Source of the DNA: Seriola aureovittata
Taxonomy: Eukaryota; Chordata; Actinopteri; Carangiformes; Carangidae
Length of the DNA stretch: 64,000 nucleotides
Assembly: GCF_021018895.1 (NCBI RefSeq)
Contig: NC_079384.1
Span: 11,819,640-11,883,639, forward strand
Direction: 5' to 3'
Of this stretch, positions 13,730-26,900 are shown in pieces. Within the stretch, counting starts at the first letter, position 1; each line of letters opens with the position of its first letter. The notes below the pieces were generated by a model, which was not told the DNA's origin, made no database searches, and worked only from the letters and a program-made list of their open reading frames with translations. Position numbers and translations under genes: made by a program.

Positions 13730-13930
13730 ATCATGGGAGGTTGCAGTGGTGATTGTGCACATTTTTAAAAAGCATCTTCAAAACTCACTTCTTTGCTTGA
13801 TCAATAATTTTGCATTTTGTTTTTTTGTTTTGATTGGTAGCTTGTTCTCTCATTTATTCCTTTCCTCTCTCCCTTGTATGAAGTACTTTGTAACCAAGGG
13901 TTTGAACAGAACAGAGCTGTATAACTGACT
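13730..13930 (+). repeat. probable 3' end of a non-LTR retroposon
   Basis: TTTTTAAAAAGCATCTTCAA AACTCACTT near the start and GAAGTACTTTGTAACCAAGG GTTTG near the end resemble the tail of teleost LINE/retroposon copies that normally close with a TATAAATAAA-like end. The final tail here is degenerate. Confidence 0.45.
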
Positions 13931-14675
13931 CCACACATCAACAAATGTCTGTTTGACCAAGATTCATAAACCTTCATCAAAATTACAAAATACTGCAGCT
14001 GAGCCTCCTTTTTGCATAATCCATGTCTCTATTACCATAAGGATTCAGAATTATTCTCTCCTCGACTTCATCCAGATCACTGTTTAATTATTTAAGCAGG
14101 TTTAATTTGGTAAAATTAATTAGAGGACATGCATTTCACTTGGATTCACATGCACCAATCATGGAAAAGAACTGTAATTTCTAGTATTAATTTCCCTGGG
14201 TACAGAGAGGTGAAGTAAAAAACAGTCAATCCATCCTCTGCTGGACTTTATCTATAAACGCTGCGTGAAAAATAAGAAAAAGGTAAAGAAAATCATCCAC
14301 ATTAAAAAACTGTTTCAGAATATTTCAAGAGCAGATGGCCGCTAGCAAAATTATGTTTTTAAAGAAAAAAAGCTATGTGGGTGAAGATGAGGGAATAGCA
14401 AGCTCAACTTTACTTAAACATAGACAGATAGATGTACAAAATAAAAACACACACATTCACACACCCAGCCTTTCATTTAAGCCATTGTATGCTCGTACTA
14501 GCCAGTAAAATTCCCTCTCAGCTGGCCTGCAAATAGGCTTTAATGTGCCCCCTAAACAGGCTGACATACAAAACACACATCTGCCGTGTTTAGGTAAGCT
14601 GCAGTTGCCATGGTTACAGACGAGCACTCGCTAAACAGTTGTGTGTCAGGCCATCATTGAGACAAAGCACTTGAG

Positions 14676-14689
14676 CACACACGCACGCG

Positions 14690-14733
<44 letters not shown>
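14676..14733. repeat. (CA)n/(CG)n alternating purine-pyrimidine tract
   Basis: About 58 bp of strict alternation, with CACGCGCACGCGCGC at the left followed by CA repeats. A favourable Z-DNA sequence. Confidence 0.9.
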
Positions 14734-14735
<2 letters not shown>

Positions 14736-16184
14736 GACAGAAATGAGTTGAGGTGAGCGTTGGTGGTTCAAAGTGAAATACAAGGAAAAACAGCATGGCC
14801 GTCAGGATGATGTCACGCTTCTATTAGCAATATGTCGCTGTCACCATTAACCGTCACTAGGGTCTGTGCTCAGGACGTACTAATAGAAGCTGCCATGGGG
14901 ACAACCTGAGTTCAGCCTGAGTCATCAGAGTTTCATATGACATTTGGAGGAGGATGAAGAAAATGTGCTGTTTTTAGCCCAAACTGAGAGCGAAAACAAA
15001 AGTGTTTTATTCCATTCTGAGTATCAACTACCTCCTTGCAGAAGCTTACGGCTACACACCTCATCTCAAAACAACAACCTTGACTGGGTTTTAAATGGCT
15101 ATATCCACTTAAAGCAAGAACAGTTTTCCACAAACAAAGCACATTTTGTGACCAAAACACTTGACATGAAGTGTCACAGTTTTATCCAGCTTTTGTCCCA
15201 CAAACATGAAGCAAGTGGCTCGTTAATATTCCACATCAAAACCATAATGCTTGAGTGTGTCTGCCCACCCAGCACTCTTGATTAACAACCTCTACTCGCT
15301 GAGCCAACTGGCAATGCAGCATCACATTTAGGGGGCTGGGTGAAAAGTGGGATCAAGCCCCGAGCACTGCGGCAAGCCTTGGCATGGCGCTGCCGCTCAT
15401 GCCATTTCATTTCATCACGCCTCAGACTTACTACTTCCATTGCCAAGCATTTATAACTAAATCATCTCACAGGAAAAATAAAATAGAGTCTCCATCACAC
15501 ATAAACTGTAAGTTGCAAAATAAGCATCTGATTGCGATCACATGCATTCTTGTAATCCTGCTGTAAAGATGATAACATGTTGTCAAAGAGGCATGTGATA
15601 TCCCCGTGACAATGTCAACAGACACACCGAATGCCATAGCAACCAGTTCAGTTGACCAAATTCAATTGGTAAATTGTACATGTCCCTCCCTCCGTTCTGG
15701 ATCTGTGTCTCTCTGCCGTCTGTGGGCATTATGGGGTGTATGACCTTAATACACTCTTTAAATCTCTGCTCTTTGTAGCCCTGACTTTGTTTTAATACGT
15801 TTGCCCGCCTGTGTGAGACATGAGCTAGCAAGATAAGCACTTCCAAATGGTATATTTATGTTGCGGACAAGCAGAAATAAATTCAAGGAACATTCAAGCG
15901 TGCCCAATTTGTGGCTTGTCAGATGCAAGCTCCTCCTGAGCAAGGTTTCTGGCTTGTCCTATAATAACAAATCTTTTTCACAAGGCGCTCTCGCAGAAAA
16001 ATACACTTTGAGGGAGTTCAACCCGAGTGCCGAGCTGTCATGTGGAAGTTTGGGGATGATCATGATCAGCTGTCACGCTTCATCTCACTGATCTCTTAAC
16101 TGACGGCCTGCTACATGTAGGCTAAAGTAGCTCGAGATGTCAATCAAAGATTAAACGAAGGATGATGACTGAGTGTGAACTCAC

Positions 16185-16328
16185 CAGGACTCTTCCTGTC
16201 AGTGTCTGAGCGGATATCATGACTCCGGCCCAGTCTTTGACGGAGGTCATCCAGCCCACCTCACTGGCTGCCGCGTCGTCCTTGTCCGTACGTTTGATGC
16301 CATCGCCTGTGGTGATCCGATGGACCTC
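16185..16328 (-). CDS. kcnma1: kcnma1 coding exon 2 (S0-S1 linker and start of S1)
   Basis: 144 nt, phase 0 to phase 0, acceptor CTTTTAG, donor GTGAGT. The first 26 codons ([20 protein letters not shown] and following) are a charged linker diverged from mammals. The rest, [26 protein letters not shown], is essentially invariant in vertebrate Slo1. Confidence 0.95.
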
Positions 16329-19300
16329 CTAAAAGAGACAATGTAGTCACTTAATATTTTTCACATTTTAATGTCTGTTTTTTACATTATCACTGATTGT
16401 TGCGACCCAATACTCTAACCCTTGTTCATCAAATTACAACCTTACACGACAAAGCATTTTTCCTGGGTACAAAGGACCACAACAGCACAAAAGACATGTT
16501 TTCCAGTTCCAACTATTCCAACTATTTTTCAGAAGCTACACTTGTCAAGTCCTAGTTTCTCAATGTGTGTCTCCAGCTAGTGTCCAGGCCACAGCACAGA
16601 GACCAATAAAGACAGCGGGGACCCACAGGTAGAGCTACATGGTGGTATTAGTGCACCAGGTAAGGTTATTTTCTGTCAATTACTGTCAGTGATGTCCAGC
16701 AGTGCAGACGCTTTGAAAATCAGTGTGACAACGAGGAGCTTGAATTTTCATCCAAGTGAAACTGATTTAACCATAAAGTTATTGTTTTGGTTGTGTAATC
16801 AGATTTTCGTATATGACCAAGTGTTTATAGCATTAGCATTAGCTGTGAGTAAAAACACAATTAGCAGTTGGTGGAGAGCAGCTAACAGTAGTTAGTTATA
16901 AGACTTTAATTGTTTAGACCCACATTCGCAAAAATTGCTTCTTCCGTCATTATAAGTAGCCTGTAATATTGTTTTGGACATCAGAAGTCAAACCTTTGCA
17001 TGATAAGAGCCATAGTTCTTTTTTTTTTTTTAGCAGGGAGCAAGTAGCTGCTAGCATCATGACCTAGAGGAGATATTAACAGAAGTGAAAATGCTCTTGA
17101 GTATTACTGGGTGTGTTTAAAAGTCCTCTGGATAAATATACTCATAATTAACACAAAAAGTTTCCTTTAAACCTTTATTACCATAAATTATTTTTTAGCT
17201 ACTTGGGGGCAGCGCAACAAGCTGTAAACACAACATTGATATATCACCTTATAGCAAACATGCTACCATCTAGCGTCTGGAGTCGAGTTTCTGGCCACCT
17301 GATGAACCCAAGTCCAATATTCCCTCTCCTTTTCATTAGCCTTGTCAGTGTGTTCTTTGGTACATGGTTTATCAGAGCTTTTTTGCTTAAAGCAGCTGCC
17401 TGCAGTGTCTGGAAACAAAGTTGGTAAAAGCGAAGAACAGTAAAGCTGCAAAGCTGTAAAACTAAAATAATGAGCTGAAAGAAATGCTCCAGAGCACTGA
17501 GGGGAACTGCAGATTTGAGTGAGATCATTATAAGCTGTCCCTTTTCACATTTTACAGAATCACTTCATTTATTGATTAAAAAAAATTTGATTAGATCAGC
17601 TTTAAGTAAACATGAAGGAGTACCACCTACGGCAACACAAACTTTGTGAATAGAAACAACCAGCTAGGATTTGTGATTGGCAGAAATCACAAAACATGAG
17701 TAATCGCTTAATACCAAAAATCACTAGGCCTACTTCAAGAACATAAATGCATCTTTCTAAATATATTGACCAGGCTCAAGGCTTTCAAAATAAACCTATG
17801 CACATGCATGCACGCATGCATACAGTAAACATACAGAGTGAGAGCTGCAAAGAGACTCCAGGACTGTATCCATGGCAGCCACTGAGCTCCTGGTGTTTCT
17901 GCTCCACTGAGTGAGTGGGCTGCCTGCCTGCCTTCCTGCCTGTCTGTCTCCCCACCTGTCTTTCTCCCCATCTGTCTGTCTGTCTGTCTGTCTGGTGGGA
18001 CTGGTATGATTCAGAGAGCAGGAAATTGAGACTGGATGCAGAGGTTAGCCATGCTCCCTGATGAAACACCCCACAGCCTCAAGGCTATAACGACTTGGAC
18101 TCTTTACCCCGTGACATCCTCCTCCTCCTCTACCTTAATGGTGTCACACATCACTTTCCCTGAGGCTTTTCTCCTACAGCTCTGTTCGTCAAGTCAATTA
18201 ATTGATATAGTTCGCATAGTTAGAGGGGGAAAATAAGTGCTCAATGTTTATATGGTTTCCATTAACTTAAGTGCCGTGTATACACTATTACAGTGGTCCA
18301 TTTTGTTCTGGTGCTTAAGCCCAAGATCTCAGTGTGCCACATTCTCCAGATGCAGGATGGGCTATTGTGTGTCCAAGCGATAGGGCAGCCAGCCTCAAAG
18401 ACCTCCTGGTATGCAACTATGCAACATGTGCTGTGTTTCCACTCCATCATAAATCTTTGTAAAGCTGAAGGGGGTGCAGCACTGTTGAAATAAGTGAATG
18501 AATGAATTAATGAATATATAATGAATATGGGCTACACAGCTATGATTAGACGACAAGAGCATCTGTTTGCCAGCAGTCTGGTGTAGGAAAAAGGGAGGTG
18601 GGAAAATAACTGTTATCCTTTACTTAACTTACAGGGGAACCATGGCAATATTCTGTATTTTTGTTATTGTACACACTGTAAAGACAAAAATTTTTTTTTT
18701 TTTTTAAATTCTGTACGACTTCCTTAGGTCCCGCTCCCACTGTTTCCTACTGAAGATGTGACTCTATGCAAACAGCCTGCAAGTATACAGTATACATAGA
18801 CAGTATATATAGCTTCATTTGAAAAAAAAAAAAAGGGTAAATTATTTTCTAAAGCAGCTGGGCACTGTTGTTTTAGTAGCAAATGTTAACAGGAGTAAAT
18901 AGTCTATTTGTTGTGGACTATTTTCAGACGCAGACTCAGTCCACAAGTCAGTGAATATGGGATCGACTCAAAATAAACTACACTGCCCATGTTCATTGAA
19001 AGGGAACATGCAGGCCAGTGCAACTGATCTTCACTAAAACCTGCCAGATATAACTTATTATCATGAGCCATCAGTCATCAATGAGCCACACTGTTGCACT
19101 GGGTGACGATGTTTTTTCTTTATCATAAATATGGTCACTCAATTTATTTTGACTCATTCCCACATACACCATCCTGCTGCTGTAGATACAACAGCAACAC
19201 GTGTATTCATTCACCACAATAAATAGTACCCAACAAATGAATAGTTACTTATTTCCTATTTGAGTAACATTTGCTAGAAACCAGGAAATTACTGAGCCTT

Positions 19301-22300
19301 TATAAGAAATTAAACTATACTTATTTGTGAGCCATTTGAAAACATTGAAAACATAGAAAATCTAAAGAAAAAAAAAAACCAAAACAAACAAACATCAATA
19401 TCCTTTAATAGTTTTTGGACAACAATAGAGACACAGAGAAATAAGCCATATCTGGCTTTGACCACAGGAAATACTTGTTTGAAGGATAAATTCTTTGTTA
19501 TCTTTTAAGGTAAAGTATCAAGGAAGAAGTACATCAAGATTAAAGTCCTGCATTCAAAACTGTACTTGAAAGTGAAGCCATGTCAGATAAAATTCAAAGA
19601 ACTGACTAGCTAAAATGAACATGTACATATTTCCTGAAGTATAGAAGATAGATATCATTTGCAATATTAACAGACAGTATGAGAATATAATCATAAAATT
19701 CATTCATTCATTCAAAATCTTGTTGAGCTTGACACGTTTTTCATTTAAAATAAACTGGTTTGCATTTAATATCTAATAACTGAGTGTCAGATAAATACAG
19801 AGGAGAAAAAGATACAATATTTTGCTCAGAAATGATCTTCCTTGGAAATAAAGTGGAGAAATTTTAGCAAGGGTCAGAAAATTAAAATAGTCAAATTCTA
19901 TAGTACATATGTATAATTACTTACATATTTTACATGTTTTTAAAGAAAAATGGCTTTTGCCAACCCACACACCAAAGATTTCAACCACCATTATTATTAC
20001 TAAATAGCTGGCTGCACAAAGAAATTCAATCATGTTCAGAGCCATTAGTCAGAGACAAGCAGACCACCAGCAGACCATGGTACACTTCCTACAGCCTGTC
20101 AAGGGCCCAGCAGCACTAACCTGATAAGACTATAATAACATGTCTTGTTCACTTAGTAGCTAACGCAGCCAACGAGATACAGGAACGGAAAATTCGGTGA
20201 AACTGCGATGTAGAAATGAGAGGTAACAGGTAGGAGCTGTTTTCAGACAGACATAGGCTTTTCCATCACTTAGTTGTGAACTGTACCGAGTGTAGTTTTA
20301 ATTCAGGTCGAGCGTGCCGTGTTTTGCTGTAATAAAATGGGTAAACAGACTCCTTAGCTGCAGTTATTGTACCCTGTGAACCAAACCACTGAGACTTTCC
20401 AAGGTTACATCATTTATTTTGGAAAAAAAAACAAAAAAAATCTTTTCTGACTGGCCTTGAAACGGAGCCTCTGGGGGAATTTAAGTCAAATCTCACTTTT
20501 GAATCCCCTTAAGGGGATCAGGGTGAGTGGATCAGGCTGTGGGTTTGAGACTGAAAGGGAAAAGAACATGCTGTTTGCCTCGTCAGTCAGCAGCCTGTTG
20601 AATAGGGTGTAAAACTGTTAAGGAACACAAAGCTATAGGATTCCAGTTTCATTGCGGCAAACTGGCAGTAAAAAGGCCATAACGCTGCATCTTTCCCATG
20701 ATCTGAGGAGCCTCTGGGTTGCACAGACTTAAAGTCAGGATGGTATGTTTAAAATAAAACTAGCTGATACTACGTGTTGTCAGGGGTTCAGAAGCTGTTT
20801 AACCATCCAACAAACACTATGGTTGAAACATTATCATCCCCTTACAGGCCCTACAATATACTGACACCACGAGAGAAAAATATCAGAGTAGCCACAACAG
20901 AACACATTTTACTATAATCATATAATTAATGAAAGTTAATGCTATGCATGTTAGCATGGTGGCATTAGCCTTTAGCTCAGAGCACCGCTGTGCTTACGTA
21001 CAGCCTCAGTGTCTTTAAATGTTTTAGCTCTTGTTGATACAGCTTTCCTTTTTTCGTGCAGTCCTACTGAATAATATAAACACATCTCCTGAAATGGATT
21101 AGGTTTGAACAATAACAAATTGAAAGTTTGGACTCGTTATATTTATGAGACATGAAATTTGAATTGGTTAAATGAGCCACTTAGCGAAATGAGATTCTAA
21201 AAACGGCTCAGTGGACACATTTTGTTATTCTAAAGATGACGGAGCAAGCGTTTCTCCTCGGTTTCCTGTCAGTAAATGGGGTTAGATATCTTTTAGGATG
21301 CGTGGTTGAGTCCTTAAGAAACATTTGTGTTAGCTATAATATTAAAAGGAGTGATTCTGCATCTCTTGGGGAGTTTCTGTACTAGGTTCATGTTTACACG
21401 ACTGATTCAAACTAAACATGACTTTCCAGTCTACTAATTGGTGACGTGACAACTCTGAAGATACCTATGCCATGATTAAAGATGATTAAAAAGGAAAGGA
21501 CAAAATAACCCTAATGATGTCATAGTGATGTCATCAGGCTTACCTTAATTTAGGCTTGAGACTAAACTGTGGGCATCTTAGAGGCAAGGGGGCAATGAAA
21601 GAAACTATTCAGTTGCATTATGGGAATTGTAGGAACCAGTTTTTTCAGAGCTTGAGACTATAGTCTCTGCTGTTTCGATTTTGACTGTTTGTTTGTTTAA
21701 TCCGTCTTCTTCAAGTGCCCCGACTTTAGGGGAGTTCAACAATAAATCACTGAGGTACATCTCTATAGTGTTTTCCCCCCATGTTTTGAAGACTTTAGGA
21801 TACATTGTGTGATATGGGACCGAGTTGTGGAAATGTCTTATGTAATGTCCCTTGAGGGCCGTATTGTGTGATCTGAACCTCTTTTCTATGGTACTAGTTC
21901 ATTTACGGTCTGTTTATAATGGAAAGAGATCAATTTGTTTCCTGGCATCCTCTGATTGGTGGATTTTTCTGCGTGAGAGCTTATATAGCCAACACATGCA
22001 TACTGTTTGTCTATATGTCTATATTTGCACTTTACTGACATTATTTAAAGCCTCAGAACTTCATCATACAAATTATGGACATTGTGCGGGATTCTTTGTT
22101 TTCTTTCCAAAACCTTTTTATACGACACGTTCTCTGTCCTTTTGACCTAAACAGCTCCATGAAACACTTGACCTGATGTTGTGACACAGGCTGCGTTGAG
22201 GGAAGTGATAGCCATTAAGCAGTCTTAATTGGCGTCATGCTGTTATCCCTCTACACTTAAATGACCACATCTAAAATGATCATATTTTTAATGCCAGTGA

Positions 22301-23896
22301 AGGCAGAGTTCAAAGATTCATGATTTGCTATTCATGCCTGTGCCCAATTATTTTTTAAAAGGCTCACACATTTGATTTCATCTGAAGGTCACATGCAGGA
22401 AGACACCTTGAATGTGAGGATGGAACGCGTTTTTTTGTTTTTTTTGACATTTAAACATCGAATTGAGTCACAATCATTAGGTTACACTGTTGATGTGGAG
22501 TTTACTTTTGTAAAAGTTGTATCTTTAGCTACCTACACATCAAGATTGTTAAACAATCTTCCACTGGACTTTATTTTAATGAAATGAAAATAGACAAGAT
22601 ACATTTTTAATGGGAGCAGACACCAGAAAAGTACATGTAGTCATTAAAGCCACTAAGGCGGCACATCTCCTCTTTGTCACTTTGATCAATAGTCTAAGCC
22701 TCCAAATTTAGGTTTCAGTATCTCGCCTAGATCTAGTCCCCCTGACACCACGGGTCATTGATCAACACTGTAAGCCTATTCTCATGATCCACCATGATCA
22801 TTCCTCAGAGGGAGAGTGCATTAAACTAGAATAGAACATGTGGCTCATGACACAATTTCTTCAAAAGTGAATAAATAATTTAAAATTAGATTAATATAAA
22901 TCACATTAATAATGAAAGACGACATTCTCAGAGGAGGAAAAAAACTTCCTGAAATATCTTGAGCCTAAGAACTGATCTATCGCCCCTCAGCTGTGTGAAG
23001 AAGGACTATATCTCATCACATATGGCACTTGGCTTCATGTCTTTCCAATCAATCAATGTTCACAATTATTTGGTTAATAGCTACATGGATGTACAAACAT
23101 CAGAGGGGAGTAAATTGAACCTCCAGTCAGCAGTTAAATTAAGCTCGGATGTGAGGAAATGAATGTTATGTGGAATCAGAAGCTAAAATTGACTCTAGCA
23201 GCATGCGCTGTTATTAATGAATGACTCACCTGTTGACAAACATGATTGCAAACTATTTAAAATAAGATGGAAAGTTTATACAAAAGTGAAACACTGAATT
23301 GTGGCTGTAACATACTGTAAATACGCTTAAAACAAAAAACACTTTCCACCACATCTGTCCTGCAACAGCATCAAATGCATCTTTTGTCCTTCTGACTGTG
23401 AAAAAGCAGCAGGCTCTGGCACTGTTGAGATGTTTAACATTTGTGTTAATCTGAGACCTGTTGGATCCCAGATGGTGCAATGACAGCCGAGCTGCAACAT
23501 GCTGCTTGTATTATGCGACGTGAGCAGCTAATACTTGCCTAACTAATTACAGAGCCAATTAAACCGATATTACAGGAAACATATACACTTCCTTAACATT
23601 ATGCTGCCTTCAAGTGCTTCTTCTTCTAAAGTTCATACTGAAGTACAACCGAGTACAACGTGTGATGTGTTCGAGCACTTCTGCTAACAGGTAAGATAAA
23701 ATGGACACAAACTAAATCAGACTCTTGTATTTCATTATCAAGTCCTGCAGCAGAGAGCTTGTTGAGAGTGAGAGCTTGTTTCAGAAACCGTGAACAAAAA
23801 TAACTCATTTTCAAAAATTACAGTAGCTGATGTAATTGATGTTGTGCTGCATTAATATTCACTCTGCTCGACCTGCTGGTGTTTTGTGTGTCCGTG

Positions 23897-23951
<55 letters not shown>

Positions 23952-26900
23952 CTCTGTGCATGTCTGTGTGAGGGAGGCAACAGCGAAGTGCCACTCAGCT
24001 ATTCTGACTTTCTGGCTCGTACATCATGAGCATTCGTCTCATAATTGCAATATATTCAGTCAGCACTTAAAAAGCACCATGAGAGTGACTCTCCATCTGA
24101 ATCCTCAAATGACCCCCCAACCCCCACCCACCCTGCGCACCTGACACATCTAAGAACTCTGAGTCACTGCTAGAAGATGCACAAGACACCCTAGCTGTGC
24201 ATAACCTGCCCTTTTAAGCACTCTAAAAAAAAAAACTAACTAAAGATCATCTAAAAATGACTAAACTGGTATTTGGCATCTACGGGCACTACATAAACAT
24301 TTAATAAGAGATTTATAACACTATAATACAGTTGTAAACATACACAGGTGTTCATTGATGTATTTGTTAACAGCTATAACTCCTCCTGTGGATGCCCATA
24401 GGTGAAGACTGGTGTGTAAACAGATAACATTAAATATGTCTTAATTGGAGATTTTAATAATTGTTGATAAAAACTGCACATTTATACACTTAACTATCCT
24501 TGTACCTACACTACAGTATGTTATAAACCGTTTATTAAATGTTTATATACAAGTATAAATACTGAACAGCTGGACTTCAAATGTATTGAGAACTCTATGA
24601 GGCTGTGCTTACTGTTCAATGCTAACATCAGCATGCTAAACTGCTCATAACACTAAGGTGGATATGCTGATGGTTAGCAGGTATAATGTCCATGTTTATA
24701 GTTTAGCATCTTAGCACGCTAACATTTTCTAATTAGCCTAAAACACAAACAAGCTGAGGCTGATGGGACCGTCATTAGTTTTGCGGGTATTTGGTTCTAA
24801 ACCAAAATATTAAAAATTTAAGTGTTGACTTGATGATGGGCTTTTATGGAAAGTCAGGGGACTACAACAAAGTCTTTAGAGTTTATCCTCTAGGGTTCTT
24901 GTGTATGTGCAGAATATTTTATGGCAATCTGTCCAATACTTAATGAGACATTACACTCCAAATCAAAGCTGTAAACTTCATGGTGGTGCTAGAGGAAAAG
25001 TCAGCGGATCTGAAAAATCATTTCAATTCATCCTGTGGGAATCCTGAATGTTTGTACGAAAGTTCATGACCAACACTTGTTCAGTCTGAATCAGCCGACT
25101 GATCAACAAGACCATTCATTACCACTGGTTGGTCAGGGTCTAAATAACAGGCCACATGTTGGCTAATAACACATCTACCTCTGGACGTCATGTCCACAGC
25201 TGGATATGTGGTATGTCAAACCTCCAGCAGCTCTCCTAAGATTAAATAAACAATAAAAAAACACATGCACCTTCAATAAAACTTGCACATTATGAGTCTG
25301 AAACATGACTGAGAGGCTGCCACAACTCGTCATCCTCCCAGTGTGAATACGGTGCCATTTACAATGAACACAATTTCTTTCTTCCTCACAGACAGATAAT
25401 AGCCGTCATTCATCAGAACCTCACAATCGTCGAGTTTCATCGGTTACCATCAGACTTGGAAGGCAGAGCCACAGAGATGGAGGCTCAGTCTCAGAGCCAT
25501 GAGAGCTGTCAGAACAAGAACAGGGCAGCGAACGCCTCGCAGAGGGGAAAAACAAACTGAAAATCAGAAAAGGAGGAAACAGATTATCATCTCCCATCTA
25601 CAAACAATGCACTGAAAGCTCCTTGTTTGGGCTGCTAATGACATGCACAGACGAGGAGGGGGGGTCGGGAGGTGTTCCTCCAACACAACCTGCCACATCT
25701 CACAGCCTAGACAACTGCATAACAGAGAGAGATTTACTCTTATAATGAAATCCTTTGCTTGCTAGTTGCTTAGCAACAAAAATACTGATTCATATGGCAC
25801 ATACCGTATGCGCCTGACACTGCATTTCTGACACTTTGGAGAAAGGTTGATTCTTGGATGAGAGAGAGAGGTGTGAGAAGAAGACAGGGCAGGAGTTACG
25901 AAATGAATGCCAGGAGAGCAAAAGGCAGAAGAGGGGAAGATTGGAAGTGAAAGGATGACCCATCCGTGGCTGACTCCCACAGAGTAGCACAACAGGTTGG
26001 AGCTCACCAGCTTCACTTGGCAAATTCTGAGCATAAAACACAAAAATCTGACTGCTCCCTTGTATTCACACATGAGCAGTGTTCAACTGTGGACTGATCT
26101 TATTTTCACAGATGCTTTTCTTTCCGTTTCTATAAATCTATAAATAAAACTTAGATGCGAGCTGATGGATTCTTTTTAGATATTGTAACTAGAACTGAAA
26201 CGCTTTAGCAAATCTTTCGTCCGAAAAAAAAAAAAAAGGTGTAGCTTTGCTGCCGTTTGCCACTTTATATCATTCCAACTTCAATATATTTGGGTTTTGA
26301 GTTGTTGCTCAGACAAAACAAGCAATTTAAAGAAATTATCATGAGCTCTGGGAACTTGCGATGGGCATTCTTCTGCATTTTTGGACATTTTAAAGACCAA
26401 GTGATTAATCAAAAAACCCAAAATATATCAGCGGATTGAAAGCCGATGAAAGTAATTGTTAGTCGCAGCCCTAATTGTAAACCAGCGACAACCAAAGCAT
26501 GGAAATGATACAGATGTCTCCCTTCAAAAGGTCAGCACCACCCTGAACGCAGCCTTTGCCATTTCTCCTCTTCCACTCTGCCTGTCTGAAAGATGAATGC
26601 ACATGTATGAGGTAAAAAGATAAACTGCTCCATCTCCGGCCCCTTTATCAGCTTGTCCATCTTTGTCCTTCAGTACATAAGGAAGGATAGAAACTTTATC
26701 TTTTACTATATGCAGTTTAGAAATCTGAAAGCTCAATACAACAGAAAAACTGCAAGATTTTTTTTTTTTTGTTCCTTCTAACGCAGGACTGCGGCCGGCC
26801 TCAGGCAGATGGTGTCGTAACAATTGTGAAACAGAAAATCTAGTGGCAGTCTGCCTTAAATGTTATGAAAATTATTTCTAGGGATTACATTGTGGCATGA

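Larger units (their letters stand above)
6043..16184. other. kcnma1 intron 2, remainder
   Basis: AT-rich intronic sequence with simple repeats listed separately. More GC-rich patches occur at about 9950-10100 and 11450-11640. No splice-flanked frame matching Slo1 was found. Fragments of interspersed repeats lie at 10770-10870 and 13730-13930. Confidence 0.6.

Noticed and set aside
14944..15285. 113-codon plus-strand frame
   Set aside because: No recognisable domain; does not match any missing Slo1 exon on either strand.
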